A DNA stretch of 64,000 nt, taken from NCBI GenBank assembly GCA_963576565.1, contig OY755038.1:177188438-177252437 (forward strand). Direction: 5' to 3'. Of this stretch, positions 32,191 through 43,672 are shown piece by piece (positions within the stretch are counted from its first letter, which is position 1; each line of letters starts with the position of its first letter). The notes below the pieces were generated by a model. That model ran no database searches. It was given only the letters and a program-made list of their open reading frames with translations, and was not told the origin of the DNA. Source of the DNA: Aspidapion aeneum (taxonomy: Eukaryota > Arthropoda > Insecta > Coleoptera > Brentidae). The translations under genes and the position numbers were made by a program.

Positions 32191-32280
32191 TTTTGTACAT
32201 GTATTGCGAGAGTGAATTCCTCCTCGTGTTTATCTCATGTCAAAGTCACAAAAGTGTAACTATGTATGGCAAGGACTATA

Positions 32281-33361
32281 CAGGGTGTCCCAACTAAAAG
32301 GTAACAGACAATATGTTTTTGGGTATTTGTCGTGCGAATTTGGAGAAACGTTCTATCTTTGTGGGGTATACTTTACCCCTATATTTTAAATAGGGAAAGT
32401 GGGTCTAGTGGTACCTTGTTTTGAAGGCCTCTTGAATGTCTTTACAACCATGTAAAATTTCAAAAATCTATCAATTAGTTTTTGAGATAATTGCCTTCAA
32501 ACTTTCAAATTTAAAATGGACTGAGAAAATAAAAATTTAATCAGAATATTATATTTTTCGGATTTAATTTTTATTTTATCATTCCATGTAAAATTTGAAA
32601 ATTTGTAAGCAAATATCTCAAAAACTAATCTATGGACTTTTGAAATTTTTTTCATTCCATGTTGAAAAAACCCAAATGGCTTTTGGATCCTCTTATGGGA
32701 TCGCGGGTGAAACAAATAGACCGGTTCGAAAATAGGAAAATAATTTCCGCGGTGAACCTTCAAGCTAGTAAAATATTGGCCTACCTTATATGCTGAAGTC
32801 AAAAACGAAATAGAACGAGCCCAGGGCAGTTTCCCTCACTCTTAATCTTCTCTCCATAGTATCAGAGTGGGAGAAGCAGACGCGACTATTCGCGAAAACT
32901 GCGGCCAATAAAGGCACCCAAAGGCTCACATACATAGAAGTATATTATAATAAAGTGAAAAAATTTAATATTAATTAATTTTCATTATAACTAATTACCG
33001 AATCGGCAAAAAACATAAAAGGAAAAATTCTATAATTTATCCCTAGATAAGGAATAATTTTGGACATGTAAAACTTTAAAATTTTAAAGCAAATATCTCA
33101 AAAACTAATCTATGGATTTTTGACATTTTTACATGGTTGTAAACGTATTCAAGAGATCTTTAAAACAAGGTATCATTAGTCCTACTTTCCCTATTTAAAT
33201 TATAGGGGTAAAGTATACCCCTCGAAGATGGTGGGTGCTACAAAAATTTCAACCAAAAAGTGTCCCCCTCACAAACAAAATCGATGTGTTAGAGTGTTTC
33301 TCCAAATTCACACGAAAAACACCCAAAAACACCTCTGTTACCTTTTAGTTGGGACACTCTG
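32281..33361. mobile_element. Non-autonomous Tc1/mariner-like element with long inverted ends
   Basis: Both ends read CAG(G/A)GTGTCCCAACTAAAAG inward, each flanked by TA (32,279-32,280 and 33,362-33,363). The inverted similarity extends imperfectly for about 300 bp (shared blocks GAATTTGGAGAAAC, GGTATACTTTACCCCTATA, TCTCAAAAACTAATC). TA duplication and the CAGxGTGTCCC end are typical of the Tc1/mariner superfamily. No transposase frame remains in 1,081 bp. Confidence 0.8.
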
Positions 33362-33363
33362 TA

Positions 33364-33734
33364 TACATCACCTTACAAGACTTAAAAATAAATTTATTGA
33401 TCCTGTAGCGTATTGTAATGTCCTGTAGAAGAATTTTGTACACCTACTGTGGGCAGCTGATCTCCTTTAACCTTTGACCATTAATGTAAAAATATTGCTG
33501 GGTTTATACAGACAAATAGTTAAGACATACATAGCATGACATATCATAACATTACCTTTATAAGGAAAATGGCTGTTTGGTTCTTGTTGGTTTTACCAAC
33601 TTTCCTAAACAAATTTTTTGCTTGAAAATTATTTGGACTAATTTTAGTCTTTATTTAGGTGTAGGTCAGTTGCAAATGCACACATATTTATGATTTCTTT
33701 CTTTGCCGTAACAACTGATGATGTATTGCCAGTA
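33364..33734. other. Spacer, no recognisable content
   Basis: A/T-rich DNA between the mariner-like element and the RT relic. It may include 5' parts of that relic but I cannot align it. Confidence 0.4.
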
Positions 33735-34842
33735 CGTAATGCAAAGGGACAACTGCAGCAACTACAGACCTGTGGCTATTGTCAATATTTTCTAAAATAC
33801 TTGAGAAATTTGCTAAACATAGAATACACAATCTCATTAAACTACACAATTTGTTTGCTGAAGATCTGAGTAAAAATGTTTATCTCAAAAAGACACCAAA
33901 CTAGCCTTAGTAATATTTAATACTATTGCAAAAAAACTTGAACCCAAAGTCTCAGCACTTTTTATAGACATTCAAAAGGCATTATACACAATATATCATG
34001 CCAGATTATTAAAAGTACTTTAAAAAGCAGGCGCGGAGTAAGGGGGAAAGCTCAGGGGAAAGAATAAAGTTGGTGCAAGAGTTTCTTAGGAGGGAAAACA
34101 CAAATTACTAAAAGTTTTAAGTAATAGTCAAAGGCATAAAACTGGAGTTCCTCCACGAAGTGTGCTGGGACCTCTTCTTTTTATCATTTATGTTAATAGT
34201 ATGTTTTAAAGAAAGTTTAAGGGCAATTAATTGCATTTGCTGATTATACAGTTCTGATATCTTTCGAAAAAACCTGGGAAGAAGATTATGATGAAATTAA
34301 ACATGATATCATCATCTAAAATCATGGTTTTGTATAAGGAACATGTTAGTAAGTGGAACAAAAACTAAAGCTTTACATTTTACGTGCACCGAACAGTGTA
34401 AGCTACCATCTGACATGAAATATCATAATATCTTAAATAATACAGATAATAACTGCACTTGCCAAATCATAGAACAAAGTCAATCTCTAAATAATAATTG
34501 ATGAAAATTTTAAGTTTTAAATTTTAACACACCGAATCACTAAATAAGAAACTAAAATACATTCTTAGCAAATTTTATTTAATAAAAATATACTTCCAAA
34601 ATTTCTAAAAAGAACACTACTTTGCAATGCCTACTAAGTTATGGTATAAGTATATGGCGTGACCTATATAGAACAACTTTATCCAGTATTATAATCAAAC
34701 AAAAAGCTTTTATTAAATGCATAGGATGAGGATATAGAGAGCATACTGAACCAAGTCTAAAAAATCAAAAAATTTTAACATTAAATGAGCTTTATTGTGT
34801 TAACATATAAAAACTAATAATAAAAAATTTCGAATTTCTGGA
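33735..34842 (+). pseudogene. Jockey/CR1-type reverse transcriptase relic, left part
   Basis: In several frames the plus strand encodes, in order, NYRPVAIVNIF (33,755), ALFIDIQKALYTI (motif A region, 33,957), GVPPRSVLGPLLFIIYVN (motif B, 34,145), AFADYTVLISF (motif C, where the second catalytic Asp of FADD is Tyr) and the thumb segment WRDLYRTTLSSI (34,660). Many stops and frameshifts show it is old. The relic breaks off at 34,842 in NFEFL; its next codons are found at 61,363, beyond a 26.5-kb insertion. Confidence 0.8.
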
Positions 34843-35224
34843 TGAACGCAACTGTTCACTAAACACATTTATTTATTGCTAAAATTCAGAAAAAAATCCC
34901 GAACCCTTATAATGCCATTTTCCCTATTCTATGCTCTACAAAAAGTGCTGACCCATTATCCAACCAATCTCGGCACATGAGACGAGTTCGATGGCGGTGG
35001 AGCTCCGGGGCCACGTGTGGTCTCTTTTCTGGTCAAAGATGGAAGGGACGAAAATCTCGCCTTTTTTAGTGTTTTTGACGTATGTCACGTCAACACATGA
35101 CACTGGGTATAGAATCAAAAATAGGTAAAGTTTTTGACAACAATTTCAATTTGGACCCCTATTCCTGAGAAATCTATGACCCACACTTTGTTTGAACACA
35201 TATTCTTAAAATTAAGATCCAACA
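34843..35224 (-). repeat. 3' LTR of the old BEL/Pao element
   Basis: 382 bp; on the minus strand it starts TGTTGGATCTTAATTTTAAG and ends GTTGCGTTCA. It is preceded (minus strand) by a purine stretch GGGCGGAAAA, the likely polypurine tract. It differs from the partner at 60,974 by scattered substitutions and small indels. Confidence 0.9.
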
Positions 35225-35402
35225 TTTTCCGCCCACATAAAAATATATAATATTTTTCTCACAAAAAAAAATAGTAATTCCAAAAAACAATGAATGTTGT
35301 CCCCTAAAGGGCACGATTGTTGTAGCAATTCTTAATTGCGTTCTTTGGTGATGATGAACACAATCACACACACAAAAGTGAAACCAAAAAGGTTGGCATT
35401 TA

Positions 35403-36868
35403 CTGACTGGGAAGGGCACAAATTTTCACCAGAGGCCTGTCAAGCACACCTTTTGTGGTTCTAACCTGCACCACCCTAGGGATCCCATCGGGACTAGGAT
35501 ATATTTTAGTTATACGCGCCAACGACCAACGTAGAGGTGGGGCGTTTTCATCTCTTATCACTACGAGTGAGTCTAACTTGGGAGGGTTATTTGGAGTATT
35601 CCACCTTTCTCTTTGTTGTAATTGATTTAAATACTCCGTATGCCACCTTCGCCAAGAGCTTTGGTGCAACTGTTGCACCAATTGCCATCGATTTAATCTT
35701 CCAATCTTGATACCATTTAGATCCTCATCAGGAGGAGCCGTCAGAGGTTCAAGAGTCAAAAAATATCCAGGGGTTAAACAAGTAAGATCATTGGGCAAAG
35801 GGCTGACACTACACAAAGGTCGAGAATTCAAAATAGCCTCAATCTGCACCAACACTGTGTATAATTCCTCAAACGTGAGAATTTGTTCACCAATAATACG
35901 CATTAAATGCGATTTTGTTGACTTGACACCTGCCTCGTGGAGGCCACCAAAGTGGGGCGCCCCAGGAGGGTTAAAAGTCCACTTCATGGACAAAGATTCT
36001 GCCGCTTGTTTGCAATAATTATCCAAGATGTTCCTCGCTCCCAAAAAATTCGAACCCTGATCACTGTAAAGCAAGGAACAGCGCCCTCTACGGGCTACAA
36101 ATCGCCTCAAATCAGCGATGAACGCTTCTGACGTTAAGTCCGACACTAATTCCAAAATTGCCTTCGTAGGCAAACACACAAAAATACAACCATATGGTTT
36201 TTGGCTACGAATACCTCTAGCCTTACTCATCGTTATGGAAAAGGTCCCATATAATCAACAGCCACATGAGAGAAAGGTTTAACTTGTGATATTCGGGCCT
36301 TAGGTAAGTCTCCCATGTAAGGGGAAAAGGGCACAGGTCGCGTGCGAACACACCTAAAACATTTCGACAACACACTATGAATTGCACGCTTGGCCGATAC
36401 AATCCAGAATCTTTGCATAACCAGATAGTGCATCATACGAGGACCGGCATGACCGTTTTCTCAAAGCACTTGCTCAATAATCAATGTTTTAAACCGATGT
36501 TCTCTAGGAATCAACATCGGGTGTTTAGATTCGTAAGACAAATCTTCACTATGGCGAAGACGCCCACCAACCCTCACGACACCATATTGGTCGATAAAGG
36601 GAGCTAATTTTCTGAGGGACTTTGAGCAAGACTCTTTATTCAAAATTTTCTGAATATCTTCACTAAAAGAGATCTGTTGGACATGCTTCACAATAGTCAC
36701 CAGAGCTCTATGTAACTCTTCAATACACAATGCACGGGTCTCAAAATTTTCTTTAAGACGAATGATCCTCAAAGGTCTCAACATGTAAGCCACAATATTT
36801 TGTATTTTTCGCAACAACGAAAACCTTTCCAACAAAACCGTTAGAAAATGAGGAGATAACTCAGTCAC
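35403..36868 (-). pseudogene. Old BEL/Pao integrase and C-terminal domain
   Basis: Frames 36,868-36,461, 36,436-36,233 and 36,230-35,400 cover the region. Recognisable parts are the pre-integrase segment (RIIRLKENFETRALCIEELH), the zinc-binding HHCC region (FWIVSAKRAIHSVLSKCFRC), the core with VAVDYMGPF and [12 protein letters not shown] (two catalytic Asp blocks) and the AILNSRPLC region with the Glu helix. The DUF5641-type end is LNRWQLVQQLHQSSWRRWH...RPLVKICALP, as in the young BEL element. Two frameshifts interrupt it. Confidence 0.88.
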
Positions 36869-37620
36869 TCAACACCTTAGATTTTTCTTCAGCTTGAATC
36901 TCATCACAACTAATATCAAGTCCCTCAGAGCTAGGCCATGAAGCCGAAGGCAAAAACAGCCAAGAGGGGCCTTGAAACCACAAGGGGTGATTAACAAATT
37001 CACAGGGAAGCAAACCTCGAGATAAACAATCTGCTGGGTTTGACTTACCATCCACGTGATTCAACACACTAGGAGGTAAAATCTCTTGAATTTGAGTAAT
37101 CCTATTTGCCACAAATACCTACCAGCGGGAAGGATGATCCTTGATCCAGGATAGAGCAACAGTCGAATCTGACCATGCAAAAAGATTATCAATTTTAATA
37201 TCACGTAGACTCTCCATCACAAAACACATCAATTTACTCAATAAATGAGCAGAGAAAAGTTCAAGCCGAGGCACTGAGATCACTTTAAGCGGAGCCACCT
37301 TACTTTTTGCACACAGAAGATGACCAGTCACTTTTCCACATGAATCCACTTGTCTTAAATATACTACACCACCATAACCTGATAATGAGGCATCACAAAA
37401 GCCGTGTAGTTCCCTCAAAACTACATTATCTACACTTACACACCTTGGAATGGTTATAGTTGAAAGAATGGGTAACTGAGACAAATATGTAGACTACTGA
37501 TCCACAATTGTCTGGGATGGACAATCATCAAAATCTAACCCTTGAAGCCACAACTTCTGGATTAAAGATTTAGCCACAAAAACTATTGTTGAGAGAAAAC
37601 CCAAAGAATCATATATTCTG
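36861..37620 (-). pseudogene. Old BEL/Pao RNase H and connection region
   Basis: Contains LHGFCDASLSGYGGVVYL (first RNase H Asp block), AKSKVAPLKVISVPRLELF and LFAWSDSTVALSWIKDHPSRW (second Asp block). It then continues in another frame with HVDGKSNPADCLSRGLLP. A short segment between 37,490 and 37,620 is interrupted by stops. Order and motifs match the young BEL element at 17.3-18.3 kb. Confidence 0.85.
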
Positions 37621-37621
37621 G

Positions 37622-38602
37622 CTATTTGAGACAAAATATTTCTTTTGGTACAGGCTTGTTGTCTGGCACTACTGAATATGAGAACCTATTATTCACAGGG
37701 TTCCACTGCAGACCCAAAATTTTCAACACCGAATCACCTACATCAAAGCTGATGGGTTGGAAGTGACTTTCTGGCACATGTTCAAGTAATTCTATATATA
37801 ATGTCACTAATTGTCTCTGAACCTCCAAAGCCTCTGAGACAGACTTTGCTGATCCCACGGCATCGTCGACGTAGGTCGATTGCCTCAATATATCAGCTGC
37901 TAAAGGGTACTCTTGACCATGATCCTCTGCCAATTGTAATAAAGTACGGATGGCCAGGTATGGACTACAACTTAAGCCATAAGTCACAATATTTAAAACA
38001 TACTCACAAATGGGTCGATCAATTTAAAATCTCCAAAAAATTGTTTGGTAGGCCACATCTTCAGAATGCACTAAAATGTTACTGTGTTTCTTTACACAAA
38101 AGTTCAACAAAATAGAAACAATATTTGTTTGTAGTTTACTTCCAACCAACATTACATCATTTAAGCTCAGTTTATTACTAGTTTGTGCTGATCCATCAAA
38201 GACAGCTCTAAACTTTTTTGACTCTTCACTCTTTCCAGATGCCATGATGAGGAATATAATTTTCCATAAGAATCACTAGAGTCCCTACTATTCACCACCC
38301 TCATATGGTTCTGATCAAGATAATCCGCCATAAAATCACAATAGGCTTCACGAAAAGAAGGATTTTTAAGCAAGCGAGCAATTGAAATCTTTTCAAGGCT
38401 TGGGACTTCGACTCACCTAAGGGAGCCTGTTCACGAAATGGCAATCTCACAATATATCTACCATTTTTATCACGTCTATGAGTAGAACAAAAAATGTCCT
38501 CACATCTTTGATCATCTTTAGTCAATGGAATATCCACAGAAAGAGTCTCAAGTTGCCAAAATTGTTGTAGTGATTCCTCAAAACCTGTTGCGTTTAAAGA
38601 GG
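37622..38602 (-). pseudogene. Old BEL/Pao reverse transcriptase
   Basis: Frames 38,537-38,301, 38,373-38,167, 38,245-38,024 and 37,987-37,622 carry RRDKNGRYIVRLPFREQAP, YLDQNHMRVVN, FRAVFDGSAQTSNKLSLNDV (palm start) and MTYGLSCSPYLAIRTLLQLA followed by STYVDDAVG. YVDD, the catalytic motif C, is intact here even though the gene is broken by frameshifts. Confidence 0.86.
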
Positions 38603-38604
38603 TA

Positions 38605-40101
38605 CAGCGTGTCCCATTTTCGATGGGATTAAATGGGAAACTCGGCTATTATTAAAGATATCGATTTTCTGATTGCACCTTACCGTGCTCTTTTTTTCCG
38701 CTTTGTAAAATTGTGTAATCAGATTTTTGCTATACCCCGTACTTTTGTTAATACAGATAGTTTTTGAAAAAATTGCATTTTTAATAATCCCTTATATCTC
38801 GCTCATTTTGCAAGATATTTTTATTTTGTAAAAACCTTTTTGTTGCAACTTTTTTAGAAGAAGATAATGATATGGTATTTATCATAAAAAAATTAAATAC
38901 GGACATGGATTTTTTTTATTACTATTTTGATTAGTTTCAGGGTATTATTATCAAAAAATAATAAAAATGTAATATTTTTTTGTTTTAAGATTAAAAAGAA
39001 TATATTAAATATTTAAAAAAAAAATTTAGTCCGAACCTGGAAATTTCCTACATAAAAATTGCTAGTTGAACGATTTTAAGTTTAACTGTTTTGTTACTTA
39101 GCAAATTAAAATGGTTTTACGTTAATTTAAAGATTTATTTGTAACAAAGTCTACAACAAATACAAAAAATAATAACTAATTTTTCTTTAATGATTTAAAT
39201 GTTCAAACTGATTGCCATTATGTGTAAGACATTGTTGGCATTTATGAGTAATTTATCTTAACGCATTTTGCATAAGAATATTTCTACCGTTTAAATATTG
39301 GGATTTTGTTGCTTGAATAAAGCAGTGAAACATATCACATTTTTCAAAATCTGGATATGGTCGATTTCTAGCCATTTTAGAATAGTTTTGAGTGAGCCGT
39401 TAACAAAAATGACAATGTCAATTCCACGCTTGTGTTTTTCCATGTTAAAGTAAATTTCATGAGTTGCTGTGCTACCATCAAATAATTACTATGATATTAT
39501 TTTTGTAACTTTTTAACGTTTTTTACTTTATTTATAAATCTTTTAATTAACGTTTCAAAACAGATAAACTAAAAATCGTTCAACTAGTGTGTCTTGCAAT
39601 TTTTAATTTATATTTATGTTAGAAATTGCCAGGTTCGGACAATTAAAAAAAAAAAAATTATATATTATCTTTTTTAACCTTTAATCAAAAAAATATTAAA
39701 GTTTTATTATTTTAAGATAATAATAGTATGACACCAATCAAAATAGTAATAAAAAAAATCCAGGTCCGTATTTAATTTTTTTATGATAAATACCATATCT
39801 CAAGAACCAAACAATATTTTAAAAAATTGACAACGTCATTATTTTGCTCTAAAAAAGTTTCCACAAAAATGTTTTTACAGAATAAAAATATCTTGCAAAA
39901 TAAGCGAGATACAAGGAATTATTGAAAATGCAATTTTTTGAAAAACTCCCGGTATTAGCGAAACCACGGGGTATAGCAAAAATCTGATTACACCATTTTT
40001 AAGGGCTCAAAAAAAGAGAACGGCAAGGTGCAATCAGAAAATAGATATCTTTTATAACAACCGATTTTCCCATTTAATCCCATCGAAAATGGGACACGCT
40101 G
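38605..40101. mobile_element. Mariner-like palindromic element with ~480-bp inverted arms and a transposase tail remnant
   Basis: Both ends read CAGCGTGTCCCATTTTCGAT inward and are flanked by TA (38,603-38,604 and 40,102-40,103). The inverted arms run to about 39,080 and from about 39,560, with 85-90% match by eye. Skipping the element, the host BEL coding sequence continues from NKPSTSQLSL into LNATGFEESLQQFWQ, which confirms the boundaries. The ~480-base centre encodes on the minus strand the end of an IS630/mariner-type transposase. Confidence 0.85.
39187..39375 (-). pseudogene. IS630/Tc1-mariner transposase C-terminal remnant
   Basis: From 39,375 the frame reads MARNRPYPDFEKCDMFHCF, then one stop, then CQQCLTHNGNQFEHLNH and a terminator at 39,187. 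The ending (R...CL...NGxxFEHL, stop) is the typical C-terminus of insect Tc1/mariner-like transposases. The catalytic DDE/D core is absent, so the element must have lost its middle and duplicated its ends. Confidence 0.6.
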
Positions 40102-40103
40102 TA

Positions 40104-40640
40104 CACAAACTAAGTTGACTTGTCGAAGGTTTGTTACACACACTACCTATGAGCACATACCCAAAGATGGTATTCATAGCACAGGGTCCGCCATTTTGCC
40201 CTTGTTTAAATCCAGGAAGTAAAACTTGGGAGAAGACATCAGCTCCTAATAATAACTTCACATCTCGGGGAGTACCATACTGGGGATCAGCTAATGTCAC
40301 ACCAGATAAGAATTTTCATTTATTACTTATCTCACTAGAAGGAGTCACACCACAGATGAGGGGGACTACCACCGCTTTCACTTCAGTAGACCATGACAAA
40401 TTACTACTTGGGCTCACACATAGCACCATGTTTCCTAGCGAAACAGAAGATGTCATGTTATTGATACCCATAATCGGCGTTGAACCGCCCACAAGTGGCA
40501 AACCTAGCCGCTTGGCTAAGGAATCTGTTGTAAATGAGGTTTGGCTTGCTGAATCCAATAATGCTCGACAAGCTACAACATTACCTTGACAATCACGCAC
40601 ACACACTTGCGCAGTGGCAAAAAGCCGAACCGAACAGTCT
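40104..40640 (-). pseudogene. Old BEL/Pao protease region
   Basis: Frames 40,606-40,316 and 40,300-40,052 encode NVVACRALLDSASQTSFTT, where DSA stands at the retropepsin active site (DSG in the young element), then TPIMGINNMTSSVS and VKLLLGADVFSQVLLPG. GPCAMNTIFGYVLIG matches the NxxFGWGIMG segment of the young copy. A frameshift lies near 40,310. Confidence 0.84.
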
Positions 40641-40864
40641 TAAAATTCGGAACTGAATTCCTACATACATTCTCTGCAACAGAGTTTTCACATATTTCTA
40701 GATTTTTACTGTTTGACGACAAATTGTTACTTGAGACATTCTCTGACCTCTGACAGGACTCTCACCTCACTGTTGAGGCACCTTTCGAATTAGGAAAGTG
40801 TAACAATGTGGAATGTAAACAACAAGTGAAATTAAAGAAAGAAAAATAAGAAAAAAGTTTTTCT

Positions 40865-40937
40865 GCTTCGGCTGGAACTCGAACCCGGGATCTCTTGCAC
40901 TGTACGCAAACATTCTAAACATTGAACTACCGAAGCC
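40865..40937 (-). tRNA. tRNA-like gene or SINE head inside BEL Gag (anticodon-loop triplet ACA)
   Basis: On the minus strand the segment folds as a cloverleaf. The acceptor is GCTTCG/CGAAGC. The D-stem is GTTC/GAAT with an 8-base loop. The anticodon stem is TTTGC/GCAAG with loop GTACAGT (ACA at 34-36, U33 present). A 5-base variable region follows, then a T-arm with loop TTCGAGT and one mismatch. GGTTCGAGTTC is a good B box, and a TTTTTT run 11 bases downstream could stop Pol III. It lies in a stretch that interrupts the Gag zinc-knuckle coding sequence (about 40,830-41,015), so it arrived by insertion. No CCA is encoded. It could equally be a tRNA-derived SINE or pseudogene. Confidence 0.45.
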
Positions 40938-41014
40938 ATACATAATTTTTTCGGAAAACTTTCATCTATGCAGGCTGCGGTGTCTCAATAGAAGAACGAG
41001 AGACTCTCAGGGTA

Positions 41015-42085
41015 TTAACTCGACCAAGTCATCAAACTGATTTCTATAATTATTCCTTCCCAAGGGGAACAAATTCTACAGTTTGAGTTGATAGGGCAGT
41101 CAAGAACCCTATGCTTAGCAGGGCAATTGAAGCACAGTTGCTCACTTTTGGCAAAGTCATATTGCTGAAATGGATCTAGCTCACGAAATTTATCACATCT
41201 AATTATCAAATGTTGGCTTTGGTTACCAAGAGATTTACAATATAAACACTCACTATTACCACCTGACTCCCTAGCTTTAGTTAAAAAATTATGTTTAGGA
41301 CTTGAGTAACTTACCTTTTTTGACACTTTATATTTTCTCTGACTTGACACACTCGACACATTCACAGGACTTGAAGTAGATTTGGATAAAAGTGCACTAT
41401 TCTCCAAAGCATGACAATTTGTTTCCAAAAAACTAATAAGATTTTGATACAAAGGGATTTTATCTTTACTGTACTCTATTTCAAATCGCGTTTTCAAAAA
41501 AGGATCTATTTTTTGCAAGAGTAAATTTAACTTTGTAAAGTCCCTCAAATCCAAATCTTGATAATTATCTAAAGCCTACAAGTTTTGTTTAAAAGTAAAG
41601 ATCAATTTACGTAGCTCCACTGAACTATTGTTTTTAGCTGGAGAAGCATTCACAATTGCCAACCAATAATCTGTCAAAAAGAATCTATCATTTTGGTACC
41701 TATCCACTAAAGCCCTATAAGCTGTTTTATAATTCCTGCCCTGAATAGGCATATTCTAAATCACATCCGCTTCTTCACCCTCTAAAACCGAAACTAAAAA
41801 TTGAAATTTGGCAATATCTGAGTACTCGGGATCCTCATCTACCATTGTCCTAAACATGTCATACAAGGTCGGCCACTTTTGCCTATCACCACTTTAGGTC
41901 GGTATATCTAACCTCGGTTTTGCAAATGTTTTCATTCTACCACTCACAGACAAGTTTGAATCATTTTTATTCCTATCGCTCAAACTAACCTCAACCGGCA
42001 ACAAGTCCTTACAAATTTGTTTGATTGAAAATTGCATTGAGTCAAACTCATTTATAACCTCTTGCTCGGTATCACACTCACTATC
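41015..42085 (-). pseudogene. Old BEL/Pao Gag, central and zinc-knuckle part
   Basis: From 42,085 the minus strand continues the Gag N-terminus found at 60,523-60,310: VEDSECDTEQEV, then GRMKTFAKPRLDIPT. Broken frames follow and a longer one (41,554-41,015) with FTKLNLLLQKIDPFLKTRFE and the knuckles CLYCKSLGNQSQHLIIRCDKF, CFNCPAKHRVLDC and CRIC. The last knuckle (CCLHSTLLHFP) is at about 40,810, beyond the tRNA-like insertion. Confidence 0.8.
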
Positions 42086-42109
42086 TTCTACTAACCCTAC
42101 TACTACTAT

Positions 42110-42547
42110 TTTTTTGACTCATTGATCTTTGGATTGACTGTTGCCATTCCAGGTTAGGACGCCCTCTTTTTCTGCGCCCTATTGGTTGCCATTCTAGGAC
42201 CTGCTTTGGTAATCTTTCGTCGCTCATCCGTTGTACATGGCTGTACCATATCAGTTGCCTTTTAGTGATGTCATCCGTTATGCTTCCCTCGATTCCCATT
42301 CTTTCGTTTATGATCTCATTTCTTATATGATCAGTTCTAGATATTCTCATTGATCTTCTTATTGCATCCATTTCGACAATTTCCATTTTTGCTTTGTATT
42401 TTTCTGTTACGCGACAAGTCTCTATTCCATACACCAGCGTGCTTTTCACCAGTGTTTTATATATGTTAAATTTTACATTCTTTTTTATCTCTCTGCTCCA
42501 ATACAAATACTGTTAAGACAACCAATAACCTTTTTTGCTTTTACTAC
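42110..42547 (-). pseudogene. RTE reverse transcriptase C-terminal region
   Basis: Reads KKVIGCLNS and WSREIKKNVKFNIYKTLVKS, then TLVYGIETCRVTEKYKAKM, DAIRRSMRISRTDHIRNE and LIWYSHVQRMSDERLPK, ending in RRKRGRPNLEW. This succession (YGxE, R..RxSRxDxxxN, W.GHV.RM, RGRP) is the standard RTE/CFDP2-like C-terminus. Confidence 0.88.
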
Positions 42548-42752
42548 AAGCGCGGATTTGAGGGGGGGGGGTAAACGGGGTAATTACCCCCCCTAGAAAA
42601 GAAAATATGCATTTTTTCCTAATAAAATAAATAAAATAATGGAAAACAGGAGAATTAATCCCCCCTAGAACCAAAAATTATATTACAAAAAAAGTTTTTG
42701 TCAACTATTACCCCCCCCCCCCCCCCCCTAGATTTTGACCCAGATCCGCGCT
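42548..42752. mobile_element. ~205-bp MITE with GCGCGGAT ends and poly-G/poly-C tracts
   Basis: Ends GCGCGGAT(TT)TG and CAGATCCGCGC are inverse. Inside are G10 and a C-run of about 18. The minus-strand flanks TAGTAAAGCAA and TAGTAAAAGCAA look like an ~11-base target duplication with one slipped A. It interrupts the RTE coding sequence between IIVKQA and VVKAKKVIGC. Confidence 0.65.
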
Positions 42753-43343
42753 TGCTTTACTATTATTTTTTCCAGTTCTTTACAGTCTGTTCCTGTCTTA
42801 TCAAATGTGACACCCAAGTATACATACTCATTGCATGGAGATATTGTTTGTCCATTTTCTAGTTCTAATTCACTTGATTCGTTTCCAATACATAAGTACT
42901 GTGTCTTGTCCACGTTCACTGTTAACCCCCACTTTTGGTATTCTTCCGTTAACTTTCTCATCATATACTCCATGTCTTCTTTATCATTAGCTACAATTAC
43001 TTATATATGGTAAATCGGTCGTTAAGTTGTATTCCCATGCCGTGTACTTTGCGTTTCGAGTTTTTTGGAGCTACTGCGATATATATTTTGAAAAGAGTTG
43101 GAGAGATACAACATCCCTGTCTTAAGCCTTTCGTTACCAGGAATTCTTTTGAAAGTCGATTTCCAATTTTAATTTTAGATTTTGACCCTTTGTATAGTTT
43201 TTTTATCGCTTTAACGTATGTATGATTGATATTAGTCTTCTCTAACACTGTCCATAATTTTTCTGGAACGGTATCATATGCTTTTTGTAGGTCCACAAAG
43301 GTAACATGAGTCTCTATATTTCTGGCGCTCCTTTTCTCAATAA
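42753..43343 (-). pseudogene. RTE reverse transcriptase core
   Basis: From 43,343: IEKRSARNIETHVTFVDLQ, then KAYDTVPEKLWTVL (motif A, FVDL.KAYD) and TKGLRQGCCISPTLFKIYI (motif B). After a frame change comes a segment with GNESSELELENGQ and EYVYLGVTFDKTGTDCKE. The motif C (YADD) region near 43,000-42,970 is disrupted: the bases there read through a frameshift. Confidence 0.85.
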
Positions 43344-43672
43344 GGCGCTGACTGTGACGTAGCACGGCACCCCGACGCAAAATATGATTCCGGAACGTAC
43401 CACCAACTAATCTAATCGTGTCATTGACTGAACTTACACATTATTATCCGATTATGTATCTCTTTTTAAACTAATGTATTAGTAAGGGCACTTAATAATA
43501 TTAAACACACATGAGTATAATAACTGTTGGTCTAGTCGTTTTATTTACTAAACTCATACATTGTCATCCAGCTACTTACTCTCTCTTTTTAACTCAAAGT
43601 AGTGGGACGGGCGCATCCAGTCTAAAACAGTTGTGCCATTTTGACAATCAACGTCAATGAATTTTCTAATGC

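Larger units (their letters stand above)
28105..32278. mobile_element. Possible 4.2-kb inverted-repeat element made mostly of tandem repeats
   Basis: The left end reads CAGTCCTTGCCATA followed by a TTACACTTTTGTGAC block, and the right end is the inverse (TATGGCAAGGACTA) followed by TA. The inner flanks (gaattcac..., tgtacat...) also match in inverse, giving terminal repeats of roughly 40 bp plus weaker matches to about 300 bp. The left end is preceded by TA. Contents: two AAGTAATG minisatellites, a hairpin, a ~115-bp tandem array and three copies of a ~335-bp unit. No transposase is seen. This grouping is inference. Confidence 0.45.
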
